Positions 35,034 through 44,725 of a DNA stretch of 63,741 nucleotides are shown here, in pieces. The notes under the pieces were generated by a model, which was not told where the DNA came from, searched no databases, and saw nothing but the letters and a program-made list of their open reading frames with translations. The DNA lies in NCBI GenBank assembly GCA_029785235.1, contig JAFMAA010000006.1, positions 1 to 63,741 of the forward strand, read 5' to 3'. How positions within the stretch are numbered: the first letter of the stretch is position 1; every line of letters begins with the position of its first letter. The DNA is from Nitrososphaerota archaeon (GTDB taxonomy: Archaea > Thermoproteota > Nitrososphaeria > Nitrososphaerales > UBA183). Both the position numbers and the translations under genes were made by a program.

Positions 35034-36663
35034 CACCTTTGGCCTTGGCTGTCTTGACCGCTTCTTCATACCCTGCGTCCACATGCCTCGCTACCCCTAG
35101 GCCTGGGTCGTTGGTGAGTGCTCTCTCAATCGCGGCATCGGCTTCGGGGGTACCGTCGCACAGGACTGCCAAGCCTGCATGGATGGAGTATCCAATCCCG
35201 ACACCGCCACCGTGGTGTACTGATACCCAGGATGATCCAGACACGGCGTTAAGCAATGCGTTGAGGATAGGCCAATCTGCGATCGCGTCAGACCCATCCT
35301 TCATGCCCTCAGTCTCCCGATAGGGTGACGCTACGGAGCCTGAATCAAGATGGTCCCTCCCAATAATCACCGGGGCTGAAATCTTGCCATCCCTTACCAT
35401 CTCATTGATTATTTTGCCGAACTTCGCCCGCTCGCCGTATCCCAACCAGCAGACCCGGGCAGGGAGGCCCTGGAAACGGACCTTGTCGTGGGCTTTCTGA
35501 ATCCACCTTACGAGAGACTGGTTGCTGGAGAACTCCCTGATTACAGCCTCATCGGTGGCAAAGATGTCTTCTGGGTCTCCCGACAGGGCGGCCCAGCGGA
35601 ATGGCCCGCGTCCCTCGCAGAAGAGCGGCCTTATGTACTCGGGGACGAAACCGGGTATCCTAAACGCGCCTTCGACTCCGGCGTCCTGGGCCATCTTCCT
35701 AATGTTGTTGCCATACTCGAACGCAATTGCGCCATTCTCCTGGAACTTCAGCATGGCCCTGACGTGCTTGGCGATTGACTTCATGGAGCGGTCCTGGTAC
35801 GCCTTGGGGTCTGATGCCCTCAGTGATTCCGCCTCCTTGATCCCCAGGCCCTCTGGTATGTACCCCGCCAGGGGGTCGTGGGCGGCTGTCTGGTCCGTGA
35901 TGATATCAGGCCTGAATCCCGACTGCAGTAGCTCGGGGAGGACCTCTGAGGAGTTGCCCAGCAGGGCGACGGACAGCGGCTTTCCTCGGTCGGCTGCACC
36001 TCGGGCTAAGTCGAGCGCCTCCTTCACGTTCTCGGTCATGACATCGCAGTACTCCTTATCGATCCTGCGCTGTATCGCCCTCCTATCCACCTCCACTATC
36101 AGGGCCACGCCTTCGTTCATGGTCACGGCCAAAGGCTGAGCTCCGCCCATCTCTCCCAGACCGGACGTCAGCGTGACCTTGCCTCTGAGGGAGCCGCCGA
36201 AGTGCTTGTTGGCTACAGCTGCGAGCGTTTCATAGGTCCCCTGTAGGATTCCCTGGGTCCCGATGTACATCCAACTCCCGGCGGTCATCTGTCCAAACAT
36301 CGTGAGCCCCCGCTCCTCCAGCTCCCTGAAATAAGCCCAGTCCGCCCACTTCGGGACGAGCATCGCGTTTGAGATGAGTATCCGCGGTGACGCCGGGCTC
36401 GTCCTGAAAATCCCAACCGGCTTGCCCGACTGAATGAGAAGCGTCTCGTCGTTCTCGAGGGACTTCAAGGACCGCACGATGGCGTCGAAGGCATTCCACG
36501 ACCTAGCTGCTCTCCCCGTGCCGCCGTAGACTATCAGATGCTCAGGATCCTTGGCGACTTCGGGGTCGAGGTTGTTCATCAGCATCCTAAGGGCGGCTTC
36601 CTGATGCCAGCCTTTGCAGGAGATGGCTGTCCCTCTAGGCGCCCGAACCCCATGCCGCTGCAT
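35008..36663 (-). CDS. hutU: Urocanate hydratase, copy B
   Basis: Counterpart of 2361-4028. At 551 residues it ends four codons earlier (MMDL). The conserved [21 protein letters not shown], glycine-rich LGEMGGAQP and [13 protein letters not shown] are intact, so it should hydrate urocanate. The ATG at 36663 aligns with copy A; the frame is open for seven codons more. It is divergent from hutI copy B with 64 bases between starts. Confidence 0.96.
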   Translation of the reverse strand: MQRHGVRAPRGTAISCKGWHQEAALRMLMNNLDPEVAKDPEHLIVYGGTGRAARSWNAFDAIVRSLKSLENDETLLIQSGKPVGIFRTSPASPRILISNAMLVPKWADWAYFRELEERGLTMFGQMTAGSWMYIGTQGILQGTYETLAAVANKHFGGSLRGKVTLTSGLGEMGGAQPLAVTMNEGVALIVEVDRRAIQRRIDKEYCDVMTENVKEALDLARGAADRGKPLSVALLGNSSEVLPELLQSGFRPDIITDQTAAHDPLAGYIPEGLGIKEAESLRASDPKAYQDRSMKSIAKHVRAMLKFQENGAIAFEYGNNIRKMAQDAGVEGAFRIPGFVPEYIRPLFCEGRGPFRWAALSGDPEDIFATDEAVIREFSSNQSLVRWIQKAHDKVRFQGLPARVCWLGYGERAKFGKIINEMVRDGKISAPVIIGRDHLDSGSVASPYRETEGMKDGSDAIADWPILNALLNAVSGSSWVSVHHGGGVGIGYSIHAGLAVLCDGTPEADAAIERALTNDPGLGVARHVDAGYEEAVKTAKAKGVKVPMMDL

Positions 36664-36727
36664 GGAGCTCTGAGCCTCGCACACGATTTAAGACTTCGGC
36701 CCGACGGGTCGGCAAGCCTTATCACGT

Positions 36728-37999
36728 GTGAGTGCGACTCAGAGAATAGGTGCTTGTTTGTTCGACCTCGCTTTGGTCCACGCAGGCGAGCTAGTGACCT
36801 GTGCCGGGGGGAGCGGGACGGCCGAGGAGGAGCTCGGTGTCGTGGAGGACGGGGCACTTCTCGTATCAGGAGGGAGGATTGTCTGGACCGGAACGACCAA
36901 GCAGCTCCGTCAGAAGTCCACGGGCAAAGTCGAGCGGACGGTCGACGCGCGAGGAGACCTTGTCACTCCTGGCCTGGTCGACCCCCACACCCACGCGATA
37001 TTCGCAGGGAGCAGGGAAGACGAGCTCGAGAGGAAGGCATCCGGAGAGAGCTACATCTCCATCCTTGCCGGAGGGGGCGGGATACTGCGGACGGTCCGCG
37101 AGACCAGGGCTTCAACCACCACGGAGTTGGTCGGCGAGTCGAGAGGGCGGCTTAACCAGCTTATGATGAATGGGGTCACCACAGTGGAGGTGAAGACAGG
37201 GTACGGGTTGGACCTCGCTGGAGAGAGTCACATCCTCGCCGCGATTCGTAGGCTGAAGGAGAAGTCTGCGGTGGAGCTCATTCCCACGTTTCTAGGGCTC
37301 CATGCCAAGCCCCCTGGGTTTAGAGATGCGAGAGGGTATGTGGATTTTGTGACCCGCAAGGTCCTCCCTGCCGTAGCCAGGAGGAGAGACCGACCGGTAT
37401 TCTCCGACTCCTTCTGTGAGGAAGGGGTCTTCACGGCGTCCGAGTGCTCGAGATATCTCCGAGCCTCGAAAGACCTCGGTTTCAGGCTGAAGATACACGC
37501 AGACGAGTTTGCTGAATCAGGCGGCGCGGCCTTGGCCGCCGAGGCAGGATGCGTTTCAGCAGACCATCTTGGGAGGAGCAGTGCCACTGGCATAGGCGCA
37601 ATGGCAAAGAAAGGGGTGACCGCCGTTCTCCTCCCTGGGACGTCGCTCTACTCGTCGATTCCGTACGCGGACGCCCGAGGAATAATGGCGGCAGGGTGCA
37701 GGGTGGCCCTTGGGACAGACCTGAGCCCGAACTCCTGGGTGGAGTCTCCGCAGTTCGTGATGAGCCTAGCATGCACCGGCATGAAGATGACCCCCGCCCA
37801 AGCACTTCTAGGCTTCACCAAGCACGCAGCAGAAGCAGTCGCTAGGGACGACCTGGGCGCGCTCGCCATAGGGGCGCAGGCAGATTTCGTGGTGCACATG
37901 GTACCAAGCTACAGATTCCTTCCTTACCGTGTAGGCGGTTCGTATGTCAATGCGGTGTTCAAACAGGGGAAGCAGATATACGATTCCGGAGAGAACTAG
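36728..37999 (+). CDS. hutI: Imidazolonepropionase, copy B
   Basis: Counterpart of 1026-2297, also 423 residues. Metal-binding DPHTHAIFAG, KIHADEFAESGGAALAAE and LGTDLSPNSWVESPQ are intact. The start is GTG at 36728; the first seven residues (SATQRI) differ from copy A (GAPWGE). The stop overlaps the hutH stop by four bases. Confidence 0.95.
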   Translation: MSATQRIGACLFDLALVHAGELVTCAGGSGTAEEELGVVEDGALLVSGGRIVWTGTTKQLRQKSTGKVERTVDARGDLVTPGLVDPHTHAIFAGSREDELERKASGESYISILAGGGGILRTVRETRASTTTELVGESRGRLNQLMMNGVTTVEVKTGYGLDLAGESHILAAIRRLKEKSAVELIPTFLGLHAKPPGFRDARGYVDFVTRKVLPAVARRRDRPVFSDSFCEEGVFTASECSRYLRASKDLGFRLKIHADEFAESGGAALAAEAGCVSADHLGRSSATGIGAMAKKGVTAVLLPGTSLYSSIPYADARGIMAAGCRVALGTDLSPNSWVESPQFVMSLACTGMKMTPAQALLGFTKHAAEAVARDDLGALAIGAQADFVVHMVPSYRFLPYRVGGSYVNAVFKQGKQIYDSGEN

Positions 38000-39507
38000 C
38001 GGAACTTCCCAGCCAACACCTTTCCCGCCAAAGACTCGATCTCCTGACCCTGTGAGCGATCTCCCCGCAGGAGAGGGGAGAGAGGCCTGACGAATCCCAA
38101 CAGACCCTTAGTGTGCTCTGATAAGCCGCTTGTGGCCAGGCCAATCACGTTCGAAGAGCAGATCAGTTCGACTGCAAGGATGCGGGACACGTTGGTAGCC
38201 ACCTGCAAAGCCTTCACCCCCGCGTTTACTCCATGGCTTGCGTGGTCTTCGATCCCCCCCGATACGTTTGAAGGGTACGATGATTCAGGGTAGATGTTCT
38301 TGGCGTTGTCGGCGTTCAGCGCGGTGGCGGTGTACTCCAACAGCATGAGTCCTGATTCTAGGCCAGGTTTTGTCGCCATGTACTTCCTATCTGGAGGGGT
38401 CTTCGAAAGCAGGAAATGGATCCTAGCGAGAGACATCACTCCGAGATATGATAGGGCAAGGGACATGAGGTCCAGGGACATTGCTACAGGCTGCGCATGG
38501 AAGTTCCCCCCGTGGAGCACCTCCCCGTCCTCCAAGAGGACGGGGTTGTCTGACACAGAATTCATCTCATTTACCACGATATTCTCTGCGAAACCCAGCG
38601 CGTCGCTCAGCGAGCCATGTACCTGTGGGGCGCACCGAATCGAGTAGGGGTCCTGGGGGACCGGCTCCGGCCGCATCCTTCTACTCCCCTTCAGGAGCAT
38701 GCGGAGCTCACTAGCCACCGAGTTCTGGCCTGGATCTAGTTTTATCCCGACCAATCGCTCGTCGAATGGCTGGGAACAGGCACCAAGCGCCTCTGCAGTC
38801 ATCACCAAGGCCGAGTTGGCCGCCCTCAGTAGTGCTTGTCCTCTGTGGATCGCAACGCACCCCAGGGCGGTCGTAAACGCAGTTCCATTGATCAGGGACA
38901 GGCCCTCTTTCGCCTTCAGATGCGCTGGCTTCAGACCCGAGGCTGTGAGGGCTTTGGTCGAATCGGTCACGGTTCCATGATGGTACGCCTTCCCCTCCCC
39001 CACCAGGGTCAATGCCATGTGTGCCGAAGGCGTCAGGTCCCCCGATGCGCCGAGCGACCCGAATTCGGGCACAAGGGGCGTCACACTCCTGTTCAGCAGC
39101 CCCACGATAAGCTCTGCTACTCCCTTACTCACGGCGCTGTTCCCGTTCAGGAGGCTGTTGAGTCGGATCAGCATGGCGGCTCGCACTACAGTTATGGGGA
39201 GAGGGGAACCGACCCCCGACGCGTGGCTCCTGATCAAGTTGAGTTGCAGCTCTTCCAAGTGCTTGGAGCTCACAACCTTGTCAGCGAGAGAGCCGAAGCC
39301 GGTGTTAACCCCATAGACCACCTCTCCACCAGCTAGCTTCCCCTCGAGGAGGGCACGGAACCTCTCCAGTCTCTTCAAGCTGGCCGGACTCGCCCTCACG
39401 GCTGCACCGCCTTCGGCTATGTCCATGGCTAACCGCAGCGTGAGGGACCTCCCGTCTACGACTACTACTGTCAATCTTGCTGTCCCCGAGTGCAGGTCGA
39501 TAAACAC
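37996..39507 (-). CDS. hutH: Histidine ammonia-lyase, copy B (complete)
   Basis: The complete copy is 503 residues, near the family's 510. The MIO-forming Ala-Ser-Gly is in GSLGASGDLTPSAHMAL, and VYGVNTGFGSLAD, LINGTAFTTA, PQDPYSIRCAPQVHG and NSVSDNPVLLEDG are present. The first step of histidine breakdown is therefore intact. The start is GTG 39507; a TTG at 39474 (then TVVVVDGRSLTL) would fit the usual HAL N-terminus better. It diverges from hutG, sharing a short AT-rich region. Confidence 0.96.
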   Translation of the reverse strand: MFIDLHSGTARLTVVVVDGRSLTLRLAMDIAEGGAAVRASPASLKRLERFRALLEGKLAGGEVVYGVNTGFGSLADKVVSSKHLEELQLNLIRSHASGVGSPLPITVVRAAMLIRLNSLLNGNSAVSKGVAELIVGLLNRSVTPLVPEFGSLGASGDLTPSAHMALTLVGEGKAYHHGTVTDSTKALTASGLKPAHLKAKEGLSLINGTAFTTALGCVAIHRGQALLRAANSALVMTAEALGACSQPFDERLVGIKLDPGQNSVASELRMLLKGSRRMRPEPVPQDPYSIRCAPQVHGSLSDALGFAENIVVNEMNSVSDNPVLLEDGEVLHGGNFHAQPVAMSLDLMSLALSYLGVMSLARIHFLLSKTPPDRKYMATKPGLESGLMLLEYTATALNADNAKNIYPESSYPSNVSGGIEDHASHGVNAGVKALQVATNVSRILAVELICSSNVIGLATSGLSEHTKGLLGFVRPLSPLLRGDRSQGQEIESLAGKVLAGKFR

Positions 39508-39513
39508 ACCACA

Positions 39514-39523
39514 TATCTTTAAC
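39514..39523 (+). promoter_or_regulatory. TATA region of hutG
   Basis: TATCTTTAAC lies 25 bases before the TTG at 39548. Read on the other strand it is GTTAAAGATA, close upstream of hutH. The two divergent hut genes may share this single AT-rich promoter region. Confidence 0.45.
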
Positions 39524-39547
39524 TCGATTGGCCTCCGCCTCGGCCCG

Positions 39548-40513
39548 TTGAGGATACCCGCACGCTATCCAGCCCCGAAATATCGCGACCCAGAAGACTT
39601 GCGACTGACGCAGATAATCAAGCCCTCGACCAGGGCGCGGAGAGGAGGGGTGAACATCGTGGGGGTGCCCTTCGACGGGGCCGTCCTAGGAAGGAGAGGC
39701 GCCGCCGGCGGGCCCGCGGCGATACGTGAAACCATGTCCGCCTTTTCCAACTACAACGTGGAGCTTGGCCTGGGTCTCGAAGGAGCACAAGTTCTCGACC
39801 TGGGGGACCTCTCCGTGGAGCAGTCAGACACCCTCAGGGCTCACAGACAAATCGAGGCAGAGGCAACCGAGGACATCGATCCTGGGTCCCTGTTGGTAAT
39901 CCTTGGCGGAGACAATAGCGTGTCACTGCCTTGCATCCGCGCTGCTTCGAAGAGACTTGGGAGGCTTGGTCTCGTGGTCATCGATTCGCATTTCGACATC
40001 CGAGGAGAAATCGATGGCAAGCCGACGAGTGGGTCGTCCTACGGGCTGGCGATCAAGACTCTGAAGAGCCTCGATCCCCGAAGAGTGGTGGAGATCGGGA
40101 TGCATGGCTTTCTGAACTCGAAGAGCTACCACGAGACAGCAGAAGAGCTCGGGATAACGGTTGTCACAGCCAGGGAAGTGTACGAAAAGGGACCCGAGGC
40201 CGTGGCGCGGCAGGCGTACGCGAGGGCGTCCCGTGGAGCAGAAGCGGTATACCTTAGCGTCGATTTGGACGCGGTTGACATTGCGTACGTCTCCGGGGTG
40301 AGCGCGCCCAGCGCAGGGGGGATATCGGCCGACCAACTTTTCAGGCTAGTGTACGAAATCTCACGGAATGACAAAGTGAAGTGCGCGGACGTCGTGGAAC
40401 TCGCCCCGACCCTGGATCCTTCAGGCCGGTCCGCGAGGGTGGCTGCGTCGGCCGTGGCGTACATCATCGCAGGCCATGCGGCCAGAGGCAGGAGTGACAC
40501 CAGGAGGAGATGA
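39548..40513 (+). CDS. hutG: Arginase-family formimidoylglutamase
   Basis: The enzyme likely hydrolyses N-formimidoyl-glutamate to glutamate and formamide, the last hut step. Arginase-family metal motifs are seen as ILGGDNSVSLP, VVIDSHFDIRGE and LSVDLDAVD. The usual GGDHS histidine is Asn here. Formimidoylglutamases also differ from arginase at this position (as I recall the family), and the hut context supports the call. The TTG at 39548 (321 residues) follows a TATA region by 25 bases; longer frames overlap hutH. Agmatinase is the main alternative. Confidence 0.82.
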   Translation: MRIPARYPAPKYRDPEDLRLTQIIKPSTRARRGGVNIVGVPFDGAVLGRRGAAGGPAAIRETMSAFSNYNVELGLGLEGAQVLDLGDLSVEQSDTLRAHRQIEAEATEDIDPGSLLVILGGDNSVSLPCIRAASKRLGRLGLVVIDSHFDIRGEIDGKPTSGSSYGLAIKTLKSLDPRRVVEIGMHGFLNSKSYHETAEELGITVVTAREVYEKGPEAVARQAYARASRGAEAVYLSVDLDAVDIAYVSGVSAPSAGGISADQLFRLVYEISRNDKVKCADVVELAPTLDPSGRSARVAASAVAYIIAGHAARGRSDTRRR

Positions 40514-40641
40514 AGGTCGCAGGGATCACACTCGGGTTACCGGAGAACATCTCCTCTTTCTGGGTCTGAAGCCGACTGAAAGAACCTGCAGAGCCTCAGC
40601 ATCGTGCGCTGCGGCATCAAGCGAACTGGAGCTGCGTCAAC

Positions 40642-41469
40642 TCATGGAAAAGACGGCTCACTAGTGTGACCGCGGAGAGTCGAGGAGAACTTCGCTACAG
40701 AGACGTAGTTGAGGTAGAGTATGGCCGCGGCGAAGGCGGGCAGGACGAAGTAAGTGAAGTAATACACGATGAGGTTTGAAACGAGCGCATCGGCCAGGGC
40801 CACCGGTAGGTACAAGCTGACGAGCACTGCGACAGACAGACAACAGGAGGAACCGAGGATAATCCCCACCATTGGGACCAAGACGAAAGACTTCGCCATC
40901 TTCGAAGTCGTACAGAGGTTTCCCAACTCTCTCGTCTTCTTTACGTTTGCGACAACAAGAATGGCGATGACGATAGCCATGGAGATGCTGTAGAAGCTGA
41001 GTGCTGCGGAGAACCCGGGAGGGAATGTGAAGATGATTGCTGGATTGTAGGATAGGTCCAGTAACGCGCTGGTCAGGGAAGGCGGCACGAACGTGTCTGT
41101 GTAGACGAATATGGTGGATGTGGAGACGCCGAGGAGTTGAGACCCGTGGATGGCAGTCACAATGCCTTCCAGGATGAACCCATAAAGTAGCAGGTGGGTT
41201 ACGAGATACACTCCAAAGACGGCGGGTCCTAGGGCGCTCCTGAGGGAGCGGACAAAGTCTAGGAAAACCGTGCGCAGAGGGAAGATCAGCAGTATGGAGA
41301 CAAAACTCACCCAAAAGACGAAGGCGCCCGCGAACTCTGCTGGATTCACAGAGGACGCTGCCCAGATGTAGCCGTAGTACGACAGCACCAGGCCCAAGAC
41401 GAGGGTCGCAGATAGGGGGACGAGGGCCGCCATACGATGCGCTGAGCTCGTATTCCTCTCTTCAATCAT
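40642..41469 (-). CDS. Polytopic membrane protein with Cys pair
   Basis: Not recognised. The 275 residues have about seven hydrophobic segments, including LVPLSATLVLGLVLSYYGYI at the N-terminus, FWVSFVSILLIFPL, and FVLVPMVGIILGSSCCLSVA with a Cys-Cys pair in a helix. It diverges from the membrane protein at 41585, which has its own GCPACAG motif at an equivalent place near the C-terminal half. The two look like distant relatives and probably work together. A metal or redox role is a guess from the cysteines. Confidence 0.6.
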   Translation of the reverse strand: MIEERNTSSAHRMAALVPLSATLVLGLVLSYYGYIWAASSVNPAEFAGAFVFWVSFVSILLIFPLRTVFLDFVRSLRSALGPAVFGVYLVTHLLLYGFILEGIVTAIHGSQLLGVSTSTIFVYTDTFVPPSLTSALLDLSYNPAIIFTFPPGFSAALSFYSISMAIVIAILVVANVKKTRELGNLCTTSKMAKSFVLVPMVGIILGSSCCLSVAVLVSLYLPVALADALVSNLIVYYFTYFVLPAFAAAILYLNYVSVAKFSSTLRGHTSEPSFP

Positions 41470-41584
41470 CAGTTTCCGAGGGCAGGCGAATCCATGCGAT
41501 ATTTACAGCCATCTCGCGAGTATCCCGCATCTGGCCTCGACGAATGATTAATACCATAGAGTCGAGTCTCGACCACCTGAAGGG

Positions 41585-42460
41585 GTGAGGATGGCGCTTC
41601 AGACGAAGTTGATGGCTCTGGTGCTGGGAGGTATCGGGGCGGTTGGATGCGCGTCAGTAGTCTACGCCATCTTGGTTGACAGCATCCCCGTCATAAGCCC
41701 CGCATTGATAGAGAGTCTGCTGTGGGAATCGTACGCGTTCGCTGTGATCTTCATAGCAGGTGTCATGGCTGTTCTTATCGGCCTAGGCGGGTACGTTCAC
41801 AGTACGGGCCGCAGGCTCGCGGGGTCGTCCACCATCCAGCTCACGCCTGGATCATTCATCCCTTACTTGCTCACGACAAGGCGCTACAGGCGCTTCTTCT
41901 CGATATCCACGGTACTGTACGGGGCCCTTTACGCTTTTGCGACGAGTATGATCGTGTATCAGCCCACAGTGAACTTCATCCAGGCGTACAACGCCACATT
42001 CCCAGATCGGTTCGTTTCAGTCTGCTGCGGGCCACCCCTAGCAATCCCCACCGTCACTGCCTATCTCATGAACCACGTTGGTCTCTTCATCGTCCCCCTG
42101 GACGTCCTCCTGCTGCTCATAGTTGCGCCATTGGTCGGGCTCAACGTCGCCTTCGCCGTGTTCGCGCGTGATAGTAGTGCAGGGGGGGCGTCGAAGTACG
42201 GGCTAGGCGGGCTGGGGGCGGTGGTCGGGTTGTTCACTGGATGCCCTGCCTGCGCCGGCATCTTCCTTGCCGGGTCAATAGGCGGGACCGGAGCCGTCGC
42301 ATTCGCCTCGGTCCTCTCGTACTACCAGCCCGAGTTCATTGCGGCGACCCTGCCAGCATTGCTCCTGACTCTCTATCTGGTTTCGCACAGCCTCACACGC
42401 GCATATAACGGGAGGTGCCCGATCCCCCAGAGAGCTCGAGACGACGTACCCCGCAGATGA
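41585..42460 (+). CDS. Polytopic membrane protein with GCPACAG motif
   Basis: Not recognised. The 291 residues contain about seven hydrophobic segments, a periplasmic-type loop with VSVCCGPPLAIP, and FTGCPACAGIFLAGSIGG in a later helix. A GTG at 41585 follows a purine-rich GAAGGGG, and an ATG at 41591 is also possible. A TATA-like GATTAATAC is about 25-35 bases upstream. Similar topology and cysteine placement to the divergent gene at 40642-41469 suggest a pair. Confidence 0.6.
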   Translation: MRMALQTKLMALVLGGIGAVGCASVVYAILVDSIPVISPALIESLLWESYAFAVIFIAGVMAVLIGLGGYVHSTGRRLAGSSTIQLTPGSFIPYLLTTRRYRRFFSISTVLYGALYAFATSMIVYQPTVNFIQAYNATFPDRFVSVCCGPPLAIPTVTAYLMNHVGLFIVPLDVLLLLIVAPLVGLNVAFAVFARDSSAGGASKYGLGGLGAVVGLFTGCPACAGIFLAGSIGGTGAVAFASVLSYYQPEFIAATLPALLLTLYLVSHSLTRAYNGRCPIPQRARDDVPRR

Positions 42461-42588
42461 AACGAAGAGGGCATCCTTGAAGTGGTCGTCGAGCGACTGC
42501 GGCCTCCGCGTCGCTATTTCTGCTTAGGGAATTTCCTATGAGTGAATTGAGCCCGAACAGACAGGTACCTGATCTGTTGGACAGCCTG

Positions 42589-43503
42589 TCATCGCTTCTT
42601 CTGGTTTTCTTTCAACTCAGCTACAGCATTCTCGATGTCTAGAAGCATAGAACTCCTAGCCGGAGCCTCATAGGCCCCTTTGCAGAATGCCTCGACAACG
42701 ACGATTACGTCGGTAGGTGTGATGTTCTCGAAGTACACTGCGACCGTTTCAGGCTTAGAAACACTCGCGTTCCTCGCAACGACGTCGTGTAACGTTCTAG
42801 CCAGCGCCGTAGTGTCGACCGGCTTCGTGACATCATACCTCACCCTGACGAGCCTTTCGCTCGTGCTGTGGTCTACGACCGAGGCCTGGATCACTATGCT
42901 GTTCGGAACCTTGACCTGAATCCCATCGTCGAGTCTGATCGTTGTGTAGTTCAGCCTGATGTCTTCAACCACACCTGTGTAACCTGGTATCAGTAGGTTG
43001 TCGGAGAAGAACTTCGGGGGGTATGAGGGCAGAGCGAACCCCCATTGCCATGTCGAGATTGTTATCCTGCTCCCCACCAGGAATGGTCGTGAGGTGAGAA
43101 TCAGCAATCCCGCAAAAACGTTCGATAGCGTCTGTTGGCTAGCCAACCCGAGCACGAGCCCGGTGAACGTTCCCCCCGCGAGGAGTTGAGTTCCAGTAAT
43201 GCCAACCAACCCCAACACTACGAAGGCGAGGATGATGTAACCGATGAATCTGAAAGCCGTGGCCACCGTGGCCCCCCTCTCCACTCCGGAGGTCCTCGAA
43301 ATCCCTCTCTTGATCTGATTCGATATGATGCCAATCGCGAGGTAACCCGCGACCATAGCGACTGCAAGCTTGGCCAGGAGCAGCGCGCTGAACGGTACGC
43401 CACTGGCGAAGTAGAAGAGGAATGCCAGTATGACTGCAGCGGCTGCTATTATAGCGATTGCCCCCATGAGTCTTGAAGAGAGAGAAGTTTTCCCGTTGCT
43501 CAA
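42589..43503 (-). CDS. mscS: MscS-family mechanosensitive channel
   Basis: MscS channels open under membrane tension to release solutes. Three hydrophobic segments precede the pore helix region GGTFTGLVLGLASQQTLSNVFAGL, with the family's Gly/Ala pattern. The beta domain contains GYTGVVEDIRLNYTTIRLDD and KVPNSIVIQASVVDHS. A C-terminal alpha/beta domain follows (VRYDVTKPVDTTALARTLHD). The 304 residues are standard. No operon partner is apparent. Confidence 0.92.
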   Translation of the reverse strand: MSNGKTSLSSRLMGAIAIIAAAAVILAFLFYFASGVPFSALLLAKLAVAMVAGYLAIGIISNQIKRGISRTSGVERGATVATAFRFIGYIILAFVVLGLVGITGTQLLAGGTFTGLVLGLASQQTLSNVFAGLLILTSRPFLVGSRITISTWQWGFALPSYPPKFFSDNLLIPGYTGVVEDIRLNYTTIRLDDGIQVKVPNSIVIQASVVDHSTSERLVRVRYDVTKPVDTTALARTLHDVVARNASVSKPETVAVYFENITPTDVIVVVEAFCKGAYEAPARSSMLLDIENAVAELKENQKKR

Positions 43504-43657
43504 CTGTTCCGTTCATTTGAATTCGTAATTTATGTGTTTAGCACACGAGGCTGGGCTAGCTCGACGAACGTGTGAAGACAGGCGTATGCGTCGGAGTGCG
43601 CGTTGCCCAAGCTAGCAGCAGTATGCGCGTCTGCGCACGTGGCTGCTTGGCCGTAGT

Positions 43658-44599
43658 CTAGTGGCTACCGCCATTACGAGGAGGGAGCGTAATCTGCAGC
43701 TTCGAGATGGCGTCCTTCAATACGTGGTAGCTCGCGTCGAGGGCGTCCTTCTCGGCTTTGCTTAGTTCGACTTCGAGTATCCTCTCCACCCCTTCCTTAC
43801 CGACCACCATTGGGACATCCATCACGACGTCGGAGAACCCGTACTCTCCGTCAAGGTATGTCGACGCGTTGAAGACGGCTTTCTTGTCGTTGATGATTGC
43901 GTCGACCAGGACAGTCACGGCCGCCGCAGGGCCGTGGATCGTCGCACCCTTCCTGGCGATGACCTCGGCGGCGACTCCTCTGGTGCCCTTGACCACTTCA
44001 TCGAATTTTTCAGGACTCATCAGCTTCGATGTGGGGATACCCCCCACGGTAGTGTACTCTGGGATTGGAACCATGCTGTCACCGTGCTCGCCGATGATCA
44101 TGGTAGTGACCGACGAACGAGCTACGCCCAGCTCGCCTGCCAAGAAGTTGCGAAGCCTGGAACCATCAAGAGTTCCGCTCATTCCGAGAACCCTGTGCCT
44201 TTCGAATCCCGTGACCCTAGAGGACACATACGTCATAACGTCGAGTGGGTTCGTCACCATCAGCAGCACTGCGTCCGGAGCGTTCTTCCGGATTTGCTCA
44301 CAGACATCCTTGATTATTCCGGCGTTAGAGTTCATCAAATCCAGCCTTGTCTGGCCAGGCTTTCTCCCAAATCCCGCTGCCACGATTACTAGCTTAGATC
44401 CCGCTATATCCCCGTAGTCGTTGCTGCCTGTCACCTTGGTCTCGGCTCCGTAGGCTGAGAGCATGTGAGTGATGTCCATCGCTTCACCCTGAGGAAGCCC
44501 TTTGACCACATCGACCAATGTGAGGTCGTCGTATCCCTTCATGGCGAGATGAACCGCTACGTTCGCCCCTATCTTGCCGCTGCCGACTATCGATATCAT
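43658..44599 (-). CDS. mdh: Malate dehydrogenase
   Basis: Malate dehydrogenase interconverts malate and oxaloacetate with NAD(P). The protein starts MISIVGSGKIGANVAVHLA; the dinucleotide-binding Asp is in LTLVDVVKGLPQGEAMDI. MVTNPLDVMTYVSSRV and the catalytic IIGEHGDSMVP are intact. The substrate loop KPGQTRLDL has Arg residues and a Gln at the lactate/malate-determining area, so the enzyme belongs to the archaeal malate/lactate family and malate is the likely substrate. The ATG at 44599 gives 313 residues; the frame extends upstream without conservation. Confidence 0.9.
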   Translation of the reverse strand: MISIVGSGKIGANVAVHLAMKGYDDLTLVDVVKGLPQGEAMDITHMLSAYGAETKVTGSNDYGDIAGSKLVIVAAGFGRKPGQTRLDLMNSNAGIIKDVCEQIRKNAPDAVLLMVTNPLDVMTYVSSRVTGFERHRVLGMSGTLDGSRLRNFLAGELGVARSSVTTMIIGEHGDSMVPIPEYTTVGGIPTSKLMSPEKFDEVVKGTRGVAAEVIARKGATIHGPAAAVTVLVDAIINDKKAVFNASTYLDGEYGFSDVVMDVPMVVGKEGVERILEVELSKAEKDALDASYHVLKDAISKLQITLPPRNGGSH

Positions 44600-44725
44600 G
44601 GCTCGACGGGCCCAATGAGTGAGGGGAGTATAGGTGTTTTGCCAGCAGTCACCGGCCGCACTCGCGCTTGGGTTCGACCGTTCCACACGACAGAGCGCAT
44701 CGTCGAACGCTGCATGGCTCTATGA

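Larger units (their letters stand above)
29515..39507 (-). repeat. Right arm of large inverted duplication
   Basis: This is the inverted counterpart of positions 1-9490, read from tRNA-Ile (29547) outward to hutH (39507). All nine protein genes are open in this arm, and hutH is complete. Distances agree closely between arms: the hutU start to the tRNA-Ile 3' end is 7096 bases in the left arm and 7116 in this one. The outer side continues into hutG, the natural partner of the hut genes, so this arm sits in a functionally coherent context. Confidence 0.95.

Noticed and set aside
43640..43680. tRNA-like GTAGTCTAGTGGCTACC at the 3' end of mdh
   Set aside because: It resembles a D-arm only; no matching acceptor, anticodon or T-arm follows.
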